Origin: Diplonema papillatum
Lineage: Eukaryota; Euglenozoa; Diplonemea; Diplonemida; Diplonemidae
Direction: 5' to 3'
Length of the DNA stretch: 64,000 bases
Assembly (NCBI GenBank): GCA_030068145.1
Contig: JAPJBO010000019.1
Span: 496,001 to 560,000, forward strand
The notes under the pieces are model-generated. The model made no database searches. It saw only the letters and a list, made by a program, of their open reading frames with translations, and was not told the origin of the DNA. This document shows, piece after piece, positions 40,829 through 52,200 of the stretch; position 1 is the stretch's first letter; every line of letters starts with the position of its first letter. The translations under genes and the position numbers were made by a program.

Positions 40829-41130
40829 CTTGATTTTTTGTATAAGCTGCGTTGTAGAAAATACTTGAGGAGGCTGTCAGTTGCGAAATATCAAAGGAGG
40901 TAAGGTAGTGTGGATACCCATCGGCATGCCGATGACTCCCCGCTATCGCAACAATATTCCAATGTCGAAGGAGGTAAATTTGCTGTAGACCACACGAAGC
41001 ACAAGTAAATCTGGGTTTAGTGGCGGGCGTACGCGTAACAAAAAAGACCCACTTTGTCGTTGTATTGTTTCTCCCCCCCAGCCTCCGCCGAAGTTCGCAC
41101 AAAGGCAGCCCCTCGAGTGTTTTTGTTGTC
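40829..41130 (+). mobile_element. Repeat X, copy with a nested hairpin element
   Basis: It runs from TTTTTTGTATAAGCTGCGTT to CAGCCCCTCGAGTGTTTTT and matches 52588-52815 except for a 74-bp interruption at 40904-40977, where the hairpin element and its target duplication lie. Internal words include ACACGAAGCACAAGTAAATC and GGGTTTAGTGGCGGGCGTA. Confidence 0.8.
40894..40977. mobile_element. 64-bp hairpin element inserted in repeat X, 10-bp target duplication
   Basis: The insertion 40904-40967 is flanked by perfect direct repeats AAGGAGGTAA (40894-40903 and 40968-40977). The corresponding uninterrupted site is at 52652-52661 (AAGGAGGCAA). The core palindrome has centre ATCGGCATGCCGAT where the 5290 copy has ATTTGCATGCAAAT. 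Confidence 0.85.
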
Positions 41131-41583
41131 AGAAATAGCGCTCCGTTCTTCTTCCAGACTTGCCCCTTGAACTGGAATGACGTGTATGAATACTTTCTAC
41201 TTGTTGTAATGCCACTACTACGTGTTTTAACGCGTGTGGTTGTCGTAGTAGTAGGGATCGAGCCGTATGGCAGAAACCCGGAGAATTTCCCGACGATTGA
41301 CAGTCTCGGACGAACATGAAGGGTGATCCATCCATCCCCTTCGGTCTTCTCCGTACAAAACTTGTACAATGTCGGAGATCGCGAAAAACTCGGGCACCGC
41401 CAAAAGCGGTGTCTCACTTGCGTCCTTGCGTCTGTCTAACTCAACGCATAGCGATCGGGTCTCTGCGTCTGGGTACTAGCTTTTGGGGGAGGGATTTCCG
41501 GTTGCCGAGAAACTGATGGCGTTTCAAAGGAGGGATACCAATCTTGATGGAAACCGAAAGAAGAAAGAAGAAGAAAAATAACA

Positions 41584-41685
41584 AGAAAAAGGCCGCTCCG
41601 GGTCCAGGAACGTGACGGTCAACTACAGCTTGCAAAGCTTGAGTCGAAGGCAGCACCGTACTACAAACCCGTCCGCTCTGTCCTA
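41584..41685 (+). mobile_element. Repeat W, truncated copy
   Basis: It shares GAAAAAGGCCGCTCC, GGAACGTGACGGTCAACTAC, GCTTGCAAAGCTTGAGTCG and CCGTCCGCTCTG with the full copies and then ends. About the first 100 bp of the family are present. Confidence 0.75.
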
Positions 41686-41689
41686 GTTC

Positions 41690-43215
41690 GTTATGTGCTT
41701 AGCATTCCCACGATGAATCGACAGCAGGCAAAACGACGCACTTCCAAGGGTAGAGATTGTCGTTCGCAACCGTGCCGTATAGTTTGTGGTTAAACCCCAC
41801 GCCCCTTGGACTTAAAAATCCCGGATTCTCAACCTAACTTACAAACGAAAAGGTCTGCGGCGATAATGATCCGTATCAGCCACTGGACCACTTCTACGAA
41901 CGCAGTTTGCTTCCGGCGTCATCGCTAAACGCAGAGCCGTCTAGCTACCGTCGCTTGCCCCGCCGTGCAGCCGAAAGAACAAGATAAAACACGAGAAAAA
42001 AGGAGAAGGAAAGAACCCCCAGTTCTTTTTCGCTTTCGAGCAGTGGAAAGTACCGTAATCTCAAGATTAAATGTTGAGCGGGTGCAAACCTGGGTGCTTC
42101 GGCAACGAAACCCGTTCCGTCAATAACCCCTGTTTCAACATTTTCCTCTTGTCTTACATAAGCGCCAGCTTGGAAGGAAATGCTCGACTGCTGCCAGACA
42201 AAGAACGGAAGGGATCCCAAGTGCTGTAGCTACCGAACCACGTGTTGAACGGACGTGAGCTCATGCAGGTCTACCCCTGCACGACGTCATCACACAAACA
42301 CAACAGGTAAAAGTCCTGAGTGAGAAAACAGCACACGGCGGTGTTAGCGAAGAGCAAAACAGATTGTGTTTGTATTCTATCTGCCCCTCTACCTCTACAT
42401 TTCCTCCCTTCCATTCGGAGTCAAGGCAGCTACGTCGAGTATTTTTGCTTTTTTCGTTTACCCCCCCGCACCGTTCACCATTCTTGCGTGGGGCTGTCGC
42501 TGTCGTTCGGTCCGTTTCAAGTCCTGTAACTTTTATCTTCTCGTTGCTTCCTTTTCTTTCGAGTCTCGTCCAAGTTCTTCACCGCCGCGTTCCGAGAAAA
42601 TTGCGTCCGGCTGTTCTCCGATCAATTCCTCGTTATCGCCGGAAGCTGTGCACGCGTGTCTCTGATAGGGGAGTGGCAACGTTTAACGTCACAAATCAGC
42701 GCGCAGTGCGAGAATCGACTGAACTGGTCTTGGGATCACCCATGGCTCGAAAGTGGCAGCACTTATCGGTGGACGTCTTCACACTGGGGAACCTGATGAC
42801 AGCATCGAAAACAAAAGACTGTCACAGGCAACCGGCGAATATCGCCGGAGACACGCACCAGAAATTCACGAAAAGAGGCGGTCACGGATACGGCACCAAG
42901 GAGACAGACAGTCACCTACTGCGGCACCATACTGAGGAGGGCCTACCGTACCAAGGTACCCACCGATCCTCCTATCTCGTGTAACCACCACTCTTACGAC
43001 ACTCAGAGCACAAAGCGAAAGTGTGCGTACGCATAAACTTCCAGCCTCAACGGTCAACCGGAAGATCAAAGTACTGAAATAAGTCGTCATAGTCCGAAAA
43101 TACAAGGCCCCATGCCCGTTTGCGAGGATACCCCTCGAAAGACGCCGGCTATTATTTTCACGACCCGCAGCGGACACGAAAAGCGAAAGAAAGAGACACG
43201 AAGGCTGCGTGAACG
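41690..43215. other. Spacer upstream of the phosphatase gene
   Basis: It contains, at 42148-42250, the inverse partner of the repeat at 1262-1366. No coding region is supported; the frame of 206 codons at 42364-42984 has an Arg/Ser/Pro composition with no motif. The promoter of the phosphatase must lie here but cannot be pinpointed. Confidence 0.4.
42148..42250 (-). repeat. Dispersed repeat, inverse partner of 1262-1366
   Basis: On the reverse strand it reads GTGGTTCGGTAGCTACAGCA, CTTGGGATCCCTTCCGTTCT and TTCCAAGCTGGCGCTTAT, matching the block near the left end of the window. Confidence 0.7.
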
Positions 43216-45861
43216 ATGCCCCGCACCATCGAGCCGAAGCTGTCGCACAAACGCGCGCGTTGTTCGACGCCTCTGCGCGCTGGCGGAGAAGCCGCCGGTG
43301 CGGGCGACGCGGCCGCGCCGTGCTACGAGAACCTCGTCAGGGAAAACAGGCGGCTGGCCGCGGAGCTAGCCCAGGCTCGCCAGAACCGCGCTTTGACGTT
43401 CGTCACGAGCGTCCATAGCAGCAGCGCATCCCCCGGCGCGGCCGATGCTGGCGGGCACGCTCAGGTTCAAACCTCGAGCACTTCTCCCGGCCCGTGTACG
43501 CCGCCACCCTGGCACGCAGCCCCGCGGGTTCCTACGGTTTCCGGAGTCGAGCCTCGTTCGCCTTCTCCGTCCAACACTGCCCCGGGAGACCCTGCACCTT
43601 CCTCCGATGCCGCTGGAGGGCCGGTGCTGCACGCGCCGGCGGCGCCCGGAATCCAGGCAGCGCACGCGGCTTCCGCGGGGTTGCGGGTGCCGGCAGATGG
43701 CCGCGTTGCTCCGTCTTCCGAGGACGAGAGCCTGGCGGCAGCGGGTTTGCTTTGCGAACGTCGTCTTGAGGGTCGTCCCCCTTCGGGGAAAGAGCGGATG
43801 CGAGTGTCAGCCGGGGACGGCCGCATTGCTCCGTCTTCCGAGGACGAGAGGCTGGCGGCAGCAGGATGGCTCAGCGACCGGCGTCTTGAGGGTCCTTCCC
43901 CTTCGGGAAGAGAGGGGCGGATGCGAGTGCCGGCCGGGGACGGCCGCGTTGCTCCGTCTTCCGAGGACGAGAGCCTGGCGGCAGCGGGTTTGCTTTGCGA
44001 GCGTCGTCTTGAGGGTCCTTCCCCTTCGGGGAAAGAGGGGCGGATGCGGGTGCAGCACGACCCGTACGTGACCGTGCTGACCCGCGATGACGTCGAACAC
44101 GGCTGCTGGTGCCCCGCGGCCGAGTACGCCGCCTTGGAGCGCGAGGTGAGCCTCGACGAGCCTGCCACGCAGCCGGCGTTCCACCCGCCCGCGGAGCACG
44201 TGCTGCCGGGACCCGTGTCCTGTGCGGCGGCGGACCAGCTGTCCGACGCCCGCCTCGCGAGCCCCCGCTCGCTCCACCTATTCGGCGCAGCCGCGCCGCC
44301 CGCCGCGCCCCGCGCCGACTCGTCGTGTTTCGGTCTGGCTACGCCGTCGGATGCAGGGGACGGCGGCGAAACACCAGAGCACCGCTGGCGCCTGCGGGCG
44401 AGGGCAGTCGTGCGCTACCTGACGTCGTCGTTTTCGCCGGAGCGCGGGTTCCAGCACGACGACGCGAAGACCGATGCCATGGCTCCGCAGAACGTGTCCC
44501 GAAGAGTCGACGAGGCTGTGTCAGAGCTCGCAGCCCGCCAACCACCCGCGGACGAAGACCCCGCAAACCCTGCCAGCGAAGCAGCAGAGCCCCGCCGGCA
44601 CGAAACCGGCGCAGCCAGAACGCCGCCACTTCCGAAGTGCGCGCTGCGTCAAAGCTCGGACCACCCAGCGGAACCCGCCCCCGCGGCGGCGACGACCTGC
44701 GGGCAGTGGCTCCAGGCCGAAGTCATGCTCCTCGCCGAGCGCGCGTGCCACCTCAACCGCAGCGGCCGGCGGAGCGGGCAGGACGGCAGCGCGAGCGCCA
44801 AAGGGCAGCAAGCAGCAGGAGGCCCGTGCGCGTCACCCTCCGGCGCCGGGGACGAGACGGACGTGCACCAGTTTTTATCGAGCTTCCCGCCCCCCCTGCC
44901 GGGGGCAGACTGCGGCGGCCGAGTCGGATCCGGCGCGGCCGACGAAGGGCGGATGCCGAGTAGAAGCGGCGCCGTCGTCACGGTGGTCGGGCCCGTGTAC
45001 ATCTTCGGAGACGTGCACGGCGACTTCGAGGACCTGCTGTTCTTCCTCGACAAGGTCTTGGTGCTGCGGGACCCGGACCTGACGCCGTTTACCCTTCTGT
45101 TCCTCGGAGACTACGTGGACAGGGGACGGTATGGCGTCGAGGTGGCGGCGCTGCTGCTGGCGCTGCATGTTTGGTCACCGCGGTCCATCGTGCTTCTGCG
45201 GGGCAACCACGACGATCCGACCATCAACGGCAACGTCGCTGAGTACCACGCGTCGTCGTTCCGGTACCAGTGCTACGTTTTCGCCGAGAAATCGCGGGAG
45301 AAGGGCGACACGCTGCTTATAGCAGTCAACCGGTTCTTCAAGACCCTGCCGCTCGCTGCCGTCGTCGACGGCGCGCTCTTCTGCAGCCACGGCGGCATTC
45401 CGCGGTGGTTCGGTTCTGGGGAAGACGACCGGATGGCTGTGCTGACAGACCCGTCGTTCCCGCACTTCCCCGTGGTGTACGCGGACCCCAAGCTGGGCAG
45501 CATCCCGCAGGGCCGGCTGAGCGCGCGCGAAAAGCAGCTGCTCTACGCGTGGGACCTCATGTGGAGTGACCCGCTCGCGTCGGCGGCCGACGCCGCCTCG
45601 CACGACCGCGGCTTCCGGCCCAACCCGAGAGGCGGGGCCACCGTCACGTACGACACGGCCGCCGTGCGCACGTTTCTGAACCGCCACGGGTTCCAGCTCC
45701 TCGTCCGCGGCCACCAAGAGAAGCTCTCCGGCTGCCGGCTGAGCCACGAGGGCCTCGTCCTCACCGTGTTCAGCACGTCCGGCTACTGCGGGCACACCAA
45801 CAACGCGGCCGTCGTGCTCTACGCCAACGGCACGCTGCGCTACATCACGAAGTCAATGTGA
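43216..45861 (+). CDS. PPP-family serine/threonine phosphatase, 881 aa, disordered N-terminus
   Basis: Metal-dependent protein phosphatase. The catalytic domain spans about residues 590-880 with all core PPP motifs: GDVHG (598-602), GDYVDRG (631-637), GNHD (663-666), HGG (725-727) and RGHQ (831-834). The third motif is GNHD where most PP1/PP2A/PP2B enzymes have GNHE, so the enzyme belongs to a divergent PPP branch or has changed that residue. Residues 1-590 are low-complexity, rich in Ala, Pro, Arg and Ser, with three tandem ~40-residue repeats at about 156-277 (APSSEDESLAAAGLLCERRL). The start is ATG 43216. The coding region is one exon. An inserted repeat lies just after the stop. Truncated 3'-end copies occur at 1003-1115 and 17166-17222. 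Confidence 0.85.
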   Translation: MPRTIEPKLSHKRARCSTPLRAGGEAAGAGDAAAPCYENLVRENRRLAAELAQARQNRALTFVTSVHSSSASPGAADAGGHAQVQTSSTSPGPCTPPPWHAAPRVPTVSGVEPRSPSPSNTAPGDPAPSSDAAGGPVLHAPAAPGIQAAHAASAGLRVPADGRVAPSSEDESLAAAGLLCERRLEGRPPSGKERMRVSAGDGRIAPSSEDERLAAAGWLSDRRLEGPSPSGREGRMRVPAGDGRVAPSSEDESLAAAGLLCERRLEGPSPSGKEGRMRVQHDPYVTVLTRDDVEHGCWCPAAEYAALEREVSLDEPATQPAFHPPAEHVLPGPVSCAAADQLSDARLASPRSLHLFGAAAPPAAPRADSSCFGLATPSDAGDGGETPEHRWRLRARAVVRYLTSSFSPERGFQHDDAKTDAMAPQNVSRRVDEAVSELAARQPPADEDPANPASEAAEPRRHETGAARTPPLPKCALRQSSDHPAEPAPAAATTCGQWLQAEVMLLAERACHLNRSGRRSGQDGSASAKGQQAAGGPCASPSGAGDETDVHQFLSSFPPPLPGADCGGRVGSGAADEGRMPSRSGAVVTVVGPVYIFGDVHGDFEDLLFFLDKVLVLRDPDLTPFTLLFLGDYVDRGRYGVEVAALLLALHVWSPRSIVLLRGNHDDPTINGNVAEYHASSFRYQCYVFAEKSREKGDTLLIAVNRFFKTLPLAAVVDGALFCSHGGIPRWFGSGEDDRMAVLTDPSFPHFPVVYADPKLGSIPQGRLSAREKQLLYAWDLMWSDPLASAADAASHDRGFRPNPRGGATVTYDTAAVRTFLNRHGFQLLVRGHQEKLSGCRLSHEGLVLTVFSTSGYCGHTNNAAVVLYANGTLRYITKSM
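43683..44045. repeat. Three in-frame ~120-bp repeats in the phosphatase gene
   Basis: Units start at about 43683, 43800 and 43923 (117, 123 and 123 bp), each with GCTCCGTCTTCCGAGGACGA and CGTCTTGAGGGTC. All lengths are multiples of three, so the frame is kept. The middle unit differs most. Confidence 0.9.
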
Positions 45862-45885
45862 ACTCGGATGCCGCCGAAGGATGCT

Positions 45886-46043
45886 CGAGGGACTGGCTTG
45901 CGTGCTCCTTTCGACGGAGGCTAGAGGGGGTAGAAAGCATTACAACTACAAGGCTACAGCACATTTACCTCCACCTTCTGAGATTTCTCAGGTGGCAGTC
46001 TCCTTAAGTATTTCCTACCAAGCAGGTGCTTATACAAAAAGAA
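45886..46043 (-). mobile_element. Repeat X inserted in the phosphatase 3' flank
   Basis: The reverse strand reads TTTCTTTTTGTATAAGCACC, GGTAGGAAATACTTAAGGAG, GAGGTAAATGTGCTGTAGCC and CCCTCTAGCCTCCGTCG, matching repeat X with its middle deleted. The pseudogene fragment at 1003-1115 runs directly from GATGCCGCCG to CGACTAATGCGG, so it is the empty site for this insertion. Confidence 0.8.
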
Positions 46044-46147
46044 ACAGCCGACTGATGCGGAATCCGTACCGACATCTTGGAAGGCTTGCTCCGAAACTCG
46101 GGTACTCATCCGGGCAGTGAGCAAATTGTCACGTCACGCGTTTTTCT

Positions 46148-46254
46148 TTTGTTTATGGTAACAAGCTTGCTTGTCCATATCAAAAAGTGTCGGATGGCAG
46201 CGTGCTGTGTTAAATCACTCAAAACAGGGTTTACACACGTACGCACAAACAAAC
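46148..46254 (+). repeat. Dispersed repeat V, copy 2
   Basis: Nearly identical to 28675-28776; the two differ at only a few positions. Its role is unknown. Confidence 0.85.
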
Positions 46255-47185
46255 GCTGTCCTCTTTACCATACTTACACGTCTCTTTCACAACGAACGTT
46301 GGCAGCGGTCGGACCTGAACGCAAACACTGTCGGATCGCACCCCAAACACAAATTACAAAAGCGTAGGCGAGTCCTGTTGAGTTCGTGCTGCTCATGATT
46401 GCGGAACTCTGTCCCCGTGATTGCTTGCAGGTCCCCACTCCGGAAGTATTCTGTAGTTGGTGGTGACCAAGCAGATACTACCCCTCCTTTATTCGAATTA
46501 GCAGAAAGTCAGTACCGCAGGATCAACACTGCGACAGAATGGAACGTGCTATTCGGCCCGTTCCTTTTGCGTGCAAGCCAATGTCTGATCCACCTGCTTC
46601 TTGAGCTCTTCTCGTCCATCTCTCATCTTTTCATGCAACGTGTGTTGCCCCAAACGTAGCGCTTCAGCATTTCCTCCCATTCTTCACCCAGTTGTACGCG
46701 CAACATCGGTTCTCGCAACCGACGAGACTTAAACGTCATCACATCAGACGCATGCCCAAACTTGGTGCGAAGGGGCAGTCGAACAGCAGATCACTCAGTG
46801 AGAGTCGTCAGGTATTCATGACTGGAAAGCCTGCGTATCGGGAGGGCATCGTCGCATCGTTCCTCGTTGGACATACAGCGTAAGATGCTTCCGTCTGGTG
46901 AGGTTTCGAGTGTTGCCTGATGCCAGATGCGAGTTTTTAGGTGAGGGAACTCAACCCGTTGCTTGTCTTTGTACGAGGCACACATACAACCTTGTTGTGT
47001 CCTTCTGACACCTACACTTGAGTTGAAGAATACTGGGTGTGCTTTACAGGAGAACATACGAAGTGGGTTAACCAGCAAGACCCTTTCACCCTTGAGGTAG
47101 CCACATTGCATGAGTGAATAGGCAGTTCTCGACTTTCAACGCCGAACCGAAGACCTGGGGCCTGTCTAACGCTATCTCCGAGAGC

Positions 47186-47335
47186 AGCCGAGGACGAAGT
47201 ACCCGATCACGAGAGCGAAGACGAGCTGAAGAGGCGACAGCATGACCCATCACGTCCGAACAGATACCCGCGACGCCGGCGAGGCAGACAAACTCACCAC
47301 AGATTCTTTGCACTTTGTAATCCAAACTGTGTAGC
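47186..47335 (+). mobile_element. Decayed LINE 3' end
   Basis: Words such as GAAGACGAGCTGAAGAGGCG, GCATGACCCATCACGT, CCACAGATTCTTTGCA and TAATCCAAACTGTG follow the order of the LINE 3' tail, with many substitutions. It is older than the other copies. Confidence 0.7.
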
Positions 47336-48966
47336 GTTATCTCGATCCGACTCGAAAAGACATGAACGCAAACATTGATCCAGGGACAGAGAAAAAACCG
47401 ACGAAGCCACTTCTTCTCCGTTCCCTCATCAACAAAAAGGACGAGCTACACACTTGCGCGCCTCTTTTCTTCTTTCCTCTTCCTGCCTCGTTTGCATTAA
47501 AGAAAAGGGGGCAGGGAGAAAAAGGAGGAGCGCTTGCGCCTGAAGGAAATGTGGAGCAAGCGATCGGAACCGAAAAGGGCCACGCCGGCGCACTGACCCC
47601 GAGGCTAGAGGAAAAAAAAAGAAAATAAGCAACGCAGAGTACGAAGCAAACACCCGTATTATTAATTATTATAAAACACTGAAGCGCAAAAGAAAGAGTC
47701 ACACACACACACACACAACGCGCACACACACACTCGTGGCCGTACTTTTGTGAAGGGAGGCACCACAACGGGTCCTTACATTAACACACACACACGCCGA
47801 AGGATCCCGCCCCACCCAGAGGAGTCACAGGACCCAAAAGCAGCGTAAAGTGACACGTGGGCTATTCTTCGATTCGGCCGTTACCCACTTGAAGTCCTGA
47901 ACTTAAACACACGTCTTCTACCCATCCTTCGAAAGGAGTGTCAAGGACACCTACAGCAGCGACTCAACACCGACTGGTGATATAATAAGTGGATATTCAT
48001 CAAGACCCACGCAAATAGAGCAACGGCGGACGGAGACGAAGTCAAAATAAGCAAGCCGCGGCACGTGACGTCAACGACTGAGAATCCCCGAGCACCTACC
48101 TTCGCCCACACGTTACCTGGGGTGTGTGCGTCCACTGAGCGAGACTGACCGCAGCCGTGCTTCCAAGGGCATCACGGTTGGACAGTCCGAGGGGTATCCT
48201 TCCGAAGGTCCAGGCCCCCAGCGAGATAGAAGGCCCCTCACGAAAGGCTTCCCAGCCCTTTGCAAGCGGAGAGAAGCAGCCAGGGCAGCGACCCCTGGCA
48301 AAGTCTCCCCCCCACGTCGGGCCTCGGTATCTGTCGAAGAAACCCCGCTTTCTCGAAGGCCGCCCGATCACATCGTACCCCCACCCGTGAGCCAGTCTGC
48401 TCCTATTTCCTGGTGAAGTGCAGCAAACTGCGCTGTCTATCGCAGGCTATTGTAGTCCACCGCAGTGTATCAGGACCGGCCCAGCCCGTCCCCCTCCCCA
48501 GCAGGAGGTCAGGCCCGTGAGAAAAACGCCCGCTTTCGCAAGATTGCCGGCTTTTTTTGCCCCCTCGCATTCCCCTCTCCCACGCAATCACGCAAAGCCC
48601 TCCCTGTGTGAGAGGCGAAGCCTTGTGGAGAGAGCAGCCGAGACAAGTCCAGCTTCTCTCCCTCTCTCCCCCCCCACCTCGCACCAACGCGAGACGCCGC
48701 CACCCCCGCGGGATAGGGCGAAAGAGCTTTGTGTTGGCACGAAGAAACCCCTGTTCTTTCTTGAAGAACACTGGGCTGTTTCCCGCACACATCCTCCGGC
48801 CCCTTTCCCACACCCCCAAGCCAACGAAGGCGAGGGTCGTTTCCCGCCGAACAATACCCGGGGGCGTGAGGGGAGGGCTTGCCTTTAGAAGAAGACACGT
48901 GTCCCCCCCCCGGCGCTCAATCAACTGAATTTAGTTGCCAAAACCTTAACTCTAAACCAAAGGGGT

Positions 48967-49240
48967 TTCGCCTCTCTTCCCGCCCCGCTGCAACACTCTG
49001 GGTGTGGCTTGACGTTGTACGGGGGGCAGGGTCTCCGCACCACAGGGGTTTGCAGTCGAGCCCAGGGGGGGTTTTTCTTTTTTGCTTCAGTTGGTTGCAC
49101 AGAGGGTTCGTCTCTCTCCTTGCGTGCCCCAACACTCTGGGTGTGTCTTCGTGTAGACCGGCAAGGTTCCCCCGGGCCGCAGTGGTTGTAGGCGGGGCCG
49201 GGTTTGCGGTTTTTTTGGAGTCGGTAGTAGTTAGTGAGTT
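48967..49240. repeat. Two diverged tandem copies, 139-bp period, upstream of TRAPPC10 copy 2
   Basis: CAACACTCTGGGTGTGGCTT (48991) and CAACACTCTGGGTGTGTCTT (49130) mark the two copies, each preceded by a CTCTC-rich stretch and followed by a G-rich stretch. They occupy the presumed promoter or 5' leader. Confidence 0.7.
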
Positions 49241-49260
49241 CGGGCGGGAAAAGCCGGAGG

Positions 49261-52200
49261 ATGGCGGTCCGGAAGGACAAGCCGTCGCGGCGGCCTTCGT
49301 CGTGGGCGAAGAAGCCCCGGGTGTTGGTGTATGACGAGTACCATTTGTGGCCGGGCATCGAGCGCGAGCTGAAGCGCCACTCCGACGCGAGCTGGCCGCA
49401 CTACAAAACGTACCGGCTCAAGCAGCTTGCCTTGGAATTCGACGCCAGCGGGGTCTACGCGCCGCACCCCAGGCTGCACCAAAACCCGTACCTGCACGTC
49501 CGCGTCATCAACGTCGACCTGGTGACCGACATGAAGGCAGCCCGCGCGGATCTCGAAGCGTGGCTTTCCGTCACCGCCGGCGCGGAACACCTCGTCCTCC
49601 TAACGCACCCCGCCCTCCTCAAAGAAGAGGAGGAGGCGGCCCCCGCGGCCAAGGACCCCGGGGCAACTACCCGGTCGAAATTTGGGTTCCAGCTCTTCAC
49701 CACGAAGACGCCGCTGGAGCAGGCGAAGGCGAAACTAATCGACCTCGAGGCGAAGGTGAAAGACAAGGTGAAAACCCGGGTCTTCCCGCTGGGCGCGCTG
49801 AAGGACGCTCAGGCCCTGCTGAGGGAAATCCGCCTCGGCGTCGTGCACACGTTCGACGTGCGTCTGACCAGCTGTTCCCAGACCGCGAAGGACCTCCTGC
49901 GGGAGGGCCGGTGGACGAAGGAGGCGCTGAAGGAAAGCCAGGCGGGGTTCGCCAGCAGCAGCACGCCCCTCTCGGTCGCCACGGTGCTAGCCGCCAACGG
50001 GTCCTTCACGCTCGGGGGCAGCGCGGCGTCGCCGCCGGCGGCGAAGGACCCGAAGCCGGGGTCGCAGAACCTGTGCCCATACATCGCGGCCGTCGATCAG
50101 CGGGGGATGCTGCTCCGGCAGTTTGGGTTCTCGGAGGATGCGTACCGCACCTACCACGACCTCAACGAGACCATCTCGCAGGCGAACGACAACCCGGACA
50201 TCTTGAAGACCAGCTTCAAAGACGGCGGGTTGAAAGCGGACTACGTCCCGGATACCCACCGGATGACGTCGCTGTTCACGGCGGACGCGGTGAAGCTGAA
50301 CGAGATCCGAGATGCGCTCGCGTCTGGGAGCGTGTCGGACGAGATGGACGTGCGGGTGTTCGTGTTCATCATGCAGGTGAACTGCTGTTTCTTCAAGGGA
50401 ACCGACGGCCCGCGGACGATCCTGCAGGTGTTCACGAAGGTTTGGCTGCCGAACCTGGTGGCGATGCTTTCCCGCCGGAGCCTGGCGGCCGACGCCCTCG
50501 CGATGCTAGAGCTCGCCCTGCAGATGTCGTTCGCCTCGATGCTGATCTCGTACGAGCGGTACCGGCGCGACAGGGACGCGCACACCGCGGGGAAGAAGCA
50601 GGCGGCCGCCGCCGGCGGCGGAGCCGGCGCCGCCGACGCGAACGGGCACAGCCGCAGCCACAGCAACATCAGCGGGAGCCTCGCGAACAACAGCATCAGC
50701 CTCAGCACGCACAACAACAGCGGCAGCAACAACAACGACAGCATCGTCCGGGCCGGCGCGGACGAGGAGCCGGGCGACGACAAGGACGCAGACGAGGTCA
50801 AACCGGCGGTCTCCCGAGTGCATCTTGCGGCGGACCCGGCGCCCCTCCACCGGCCCGAAAATGCGGAGAGTCCGTCGTCGTCCGACGAGGACGACCTGTC
50901 GATCTCGCTGGTGCGGTCGTCCGCCATGCTCTGCGCGCAGCACCGGCGGAAGTCGGCCCCGCAGCCGCTGTACACGAACACGCTGGACCGGAAGCCGTTT
51001 TTCTCGCCGTCCTTCTCGGAAGCCTCGCCGTACGGCTTCTTCAACCCGTCAGTGAGCCCGGAGCTCGTCTCCCCCGGCATGACCTTCGACTCGCCGTCGC
51101 CGCCGCCGCGGCCCTCCTCCCTCTGCCACCTCCCCTCGCTCCCCCCGCCCGGGCCGCTGTCGGACCCCGACCAGATGCTGCCGCCGGCGCAGGCCTCCTC
51201 CTCCTCCCAGCAGCAGCAGCAGCGGCAGCAGCCGCAGCAGCCGCTCCTCCACAGCCTGATGACGACGTACAGCGAGGCGCCGGAGCAGAACGTGACGTTC
51301 TCGACGGTGACGTCGGTGACCGGGACCGACGACACCCCGCGCGAGTCACCTGCGGCCGGCGTCGGCGCCGGCGCCGGTAGCTCGTGGGTCACCGCCGCGA
51401 AGGACTCAGCGGGAGATCCGATTCCCGGTGCTCTGCAAGGCCTGCAGCACGAAGGCGAGTCCGTGCACGTCACCGTCTCCGAAGCGACCGACGTGGACTT
51501 GGGCGAACGCCGCAGCGACGGCAACATGCCGGGCGACGCCGCCGCCCAGCAGCTAGGGTCGAGGCTCCTCCCGCAGAACCTGCAGAGTCCGACGGACAAC
51601 GAAGGGATGCACCTGCGGAAGCTTTCGTTCACCTCGACGGCGTCTGTTACGTGGAGCACGACCCGGACGATCCCTCCTCTCGCAACCAAGGCGCGCACAC
51701 CGGAGCTCCCGCAAACCGCCGCGCGGAGGGACCAGCCTATGAGGAGGTCGTCGAGTATGAAGGCGAGCCCAACGTCGCCGCCGTCGTCCGGCCGCGACTT
51801 CTTGCCGCAGTTCTCCCCCGCCCACGCGTCTCCGACCATGCTGGCCGCGCAGCGCTCGGTCAGTGCGAGTGCGACGAACATGTTCTACCTCATCCGCGGC
51901 CGAAACCACCCGAGCTCGGACATCCCGTCCCTCGCGTTGGACTGGTCCCCAGACCGCCCCCTCCCCGGGTCCCCTCCTGGCGGGCACGCGGACACGTACC
52001 TGGACCTCAACGACACCGCGTCGCCGCGCACGCTGCGGGCCCGGGTTAGCCCGCTGGTCCGTCCGCGCAGCGAGTCGGCGCTCGTCGGGCTGAAGGAGAC
52101 GTTTTCCGCGTCGCTGCACGCGTCGCCCCGGGCGGCGTCGCGCCGCAGCCGGTACGACGACAACACGATGAACCAGTCGATGTCCATCGCGTACGCGGAG

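Larger units (their letters stand above)
46255..49260. other. Spacer upstream of TRAPPC10 copy 2
   Basis: About 3 kb without a supported gene. It contains a decayed LINE tail (47186-47335), a (CA)-rich stretch near 47701-47795 and a two-copy repeat just before the gene (48967-49240). C-rich and G-rich runs increase toward the start codon, as they do before paralogue 1. Confidence 0.4.

Noticed and set aside
42364..42984. 206-codon plus-strand frame upstream of the phosphatase
   Set aside because: Ser/Pro/Arg composition, no motif and no conservation evidence; treated as spacer.
49347..51380. 677-codon alternative plus-strand frame inside TRAPPC10 copy 2
   Set aside because: Arg/Gly/Ala-dominated shadow in another frame; not conserved in the paralogue, whereas the main frame is.
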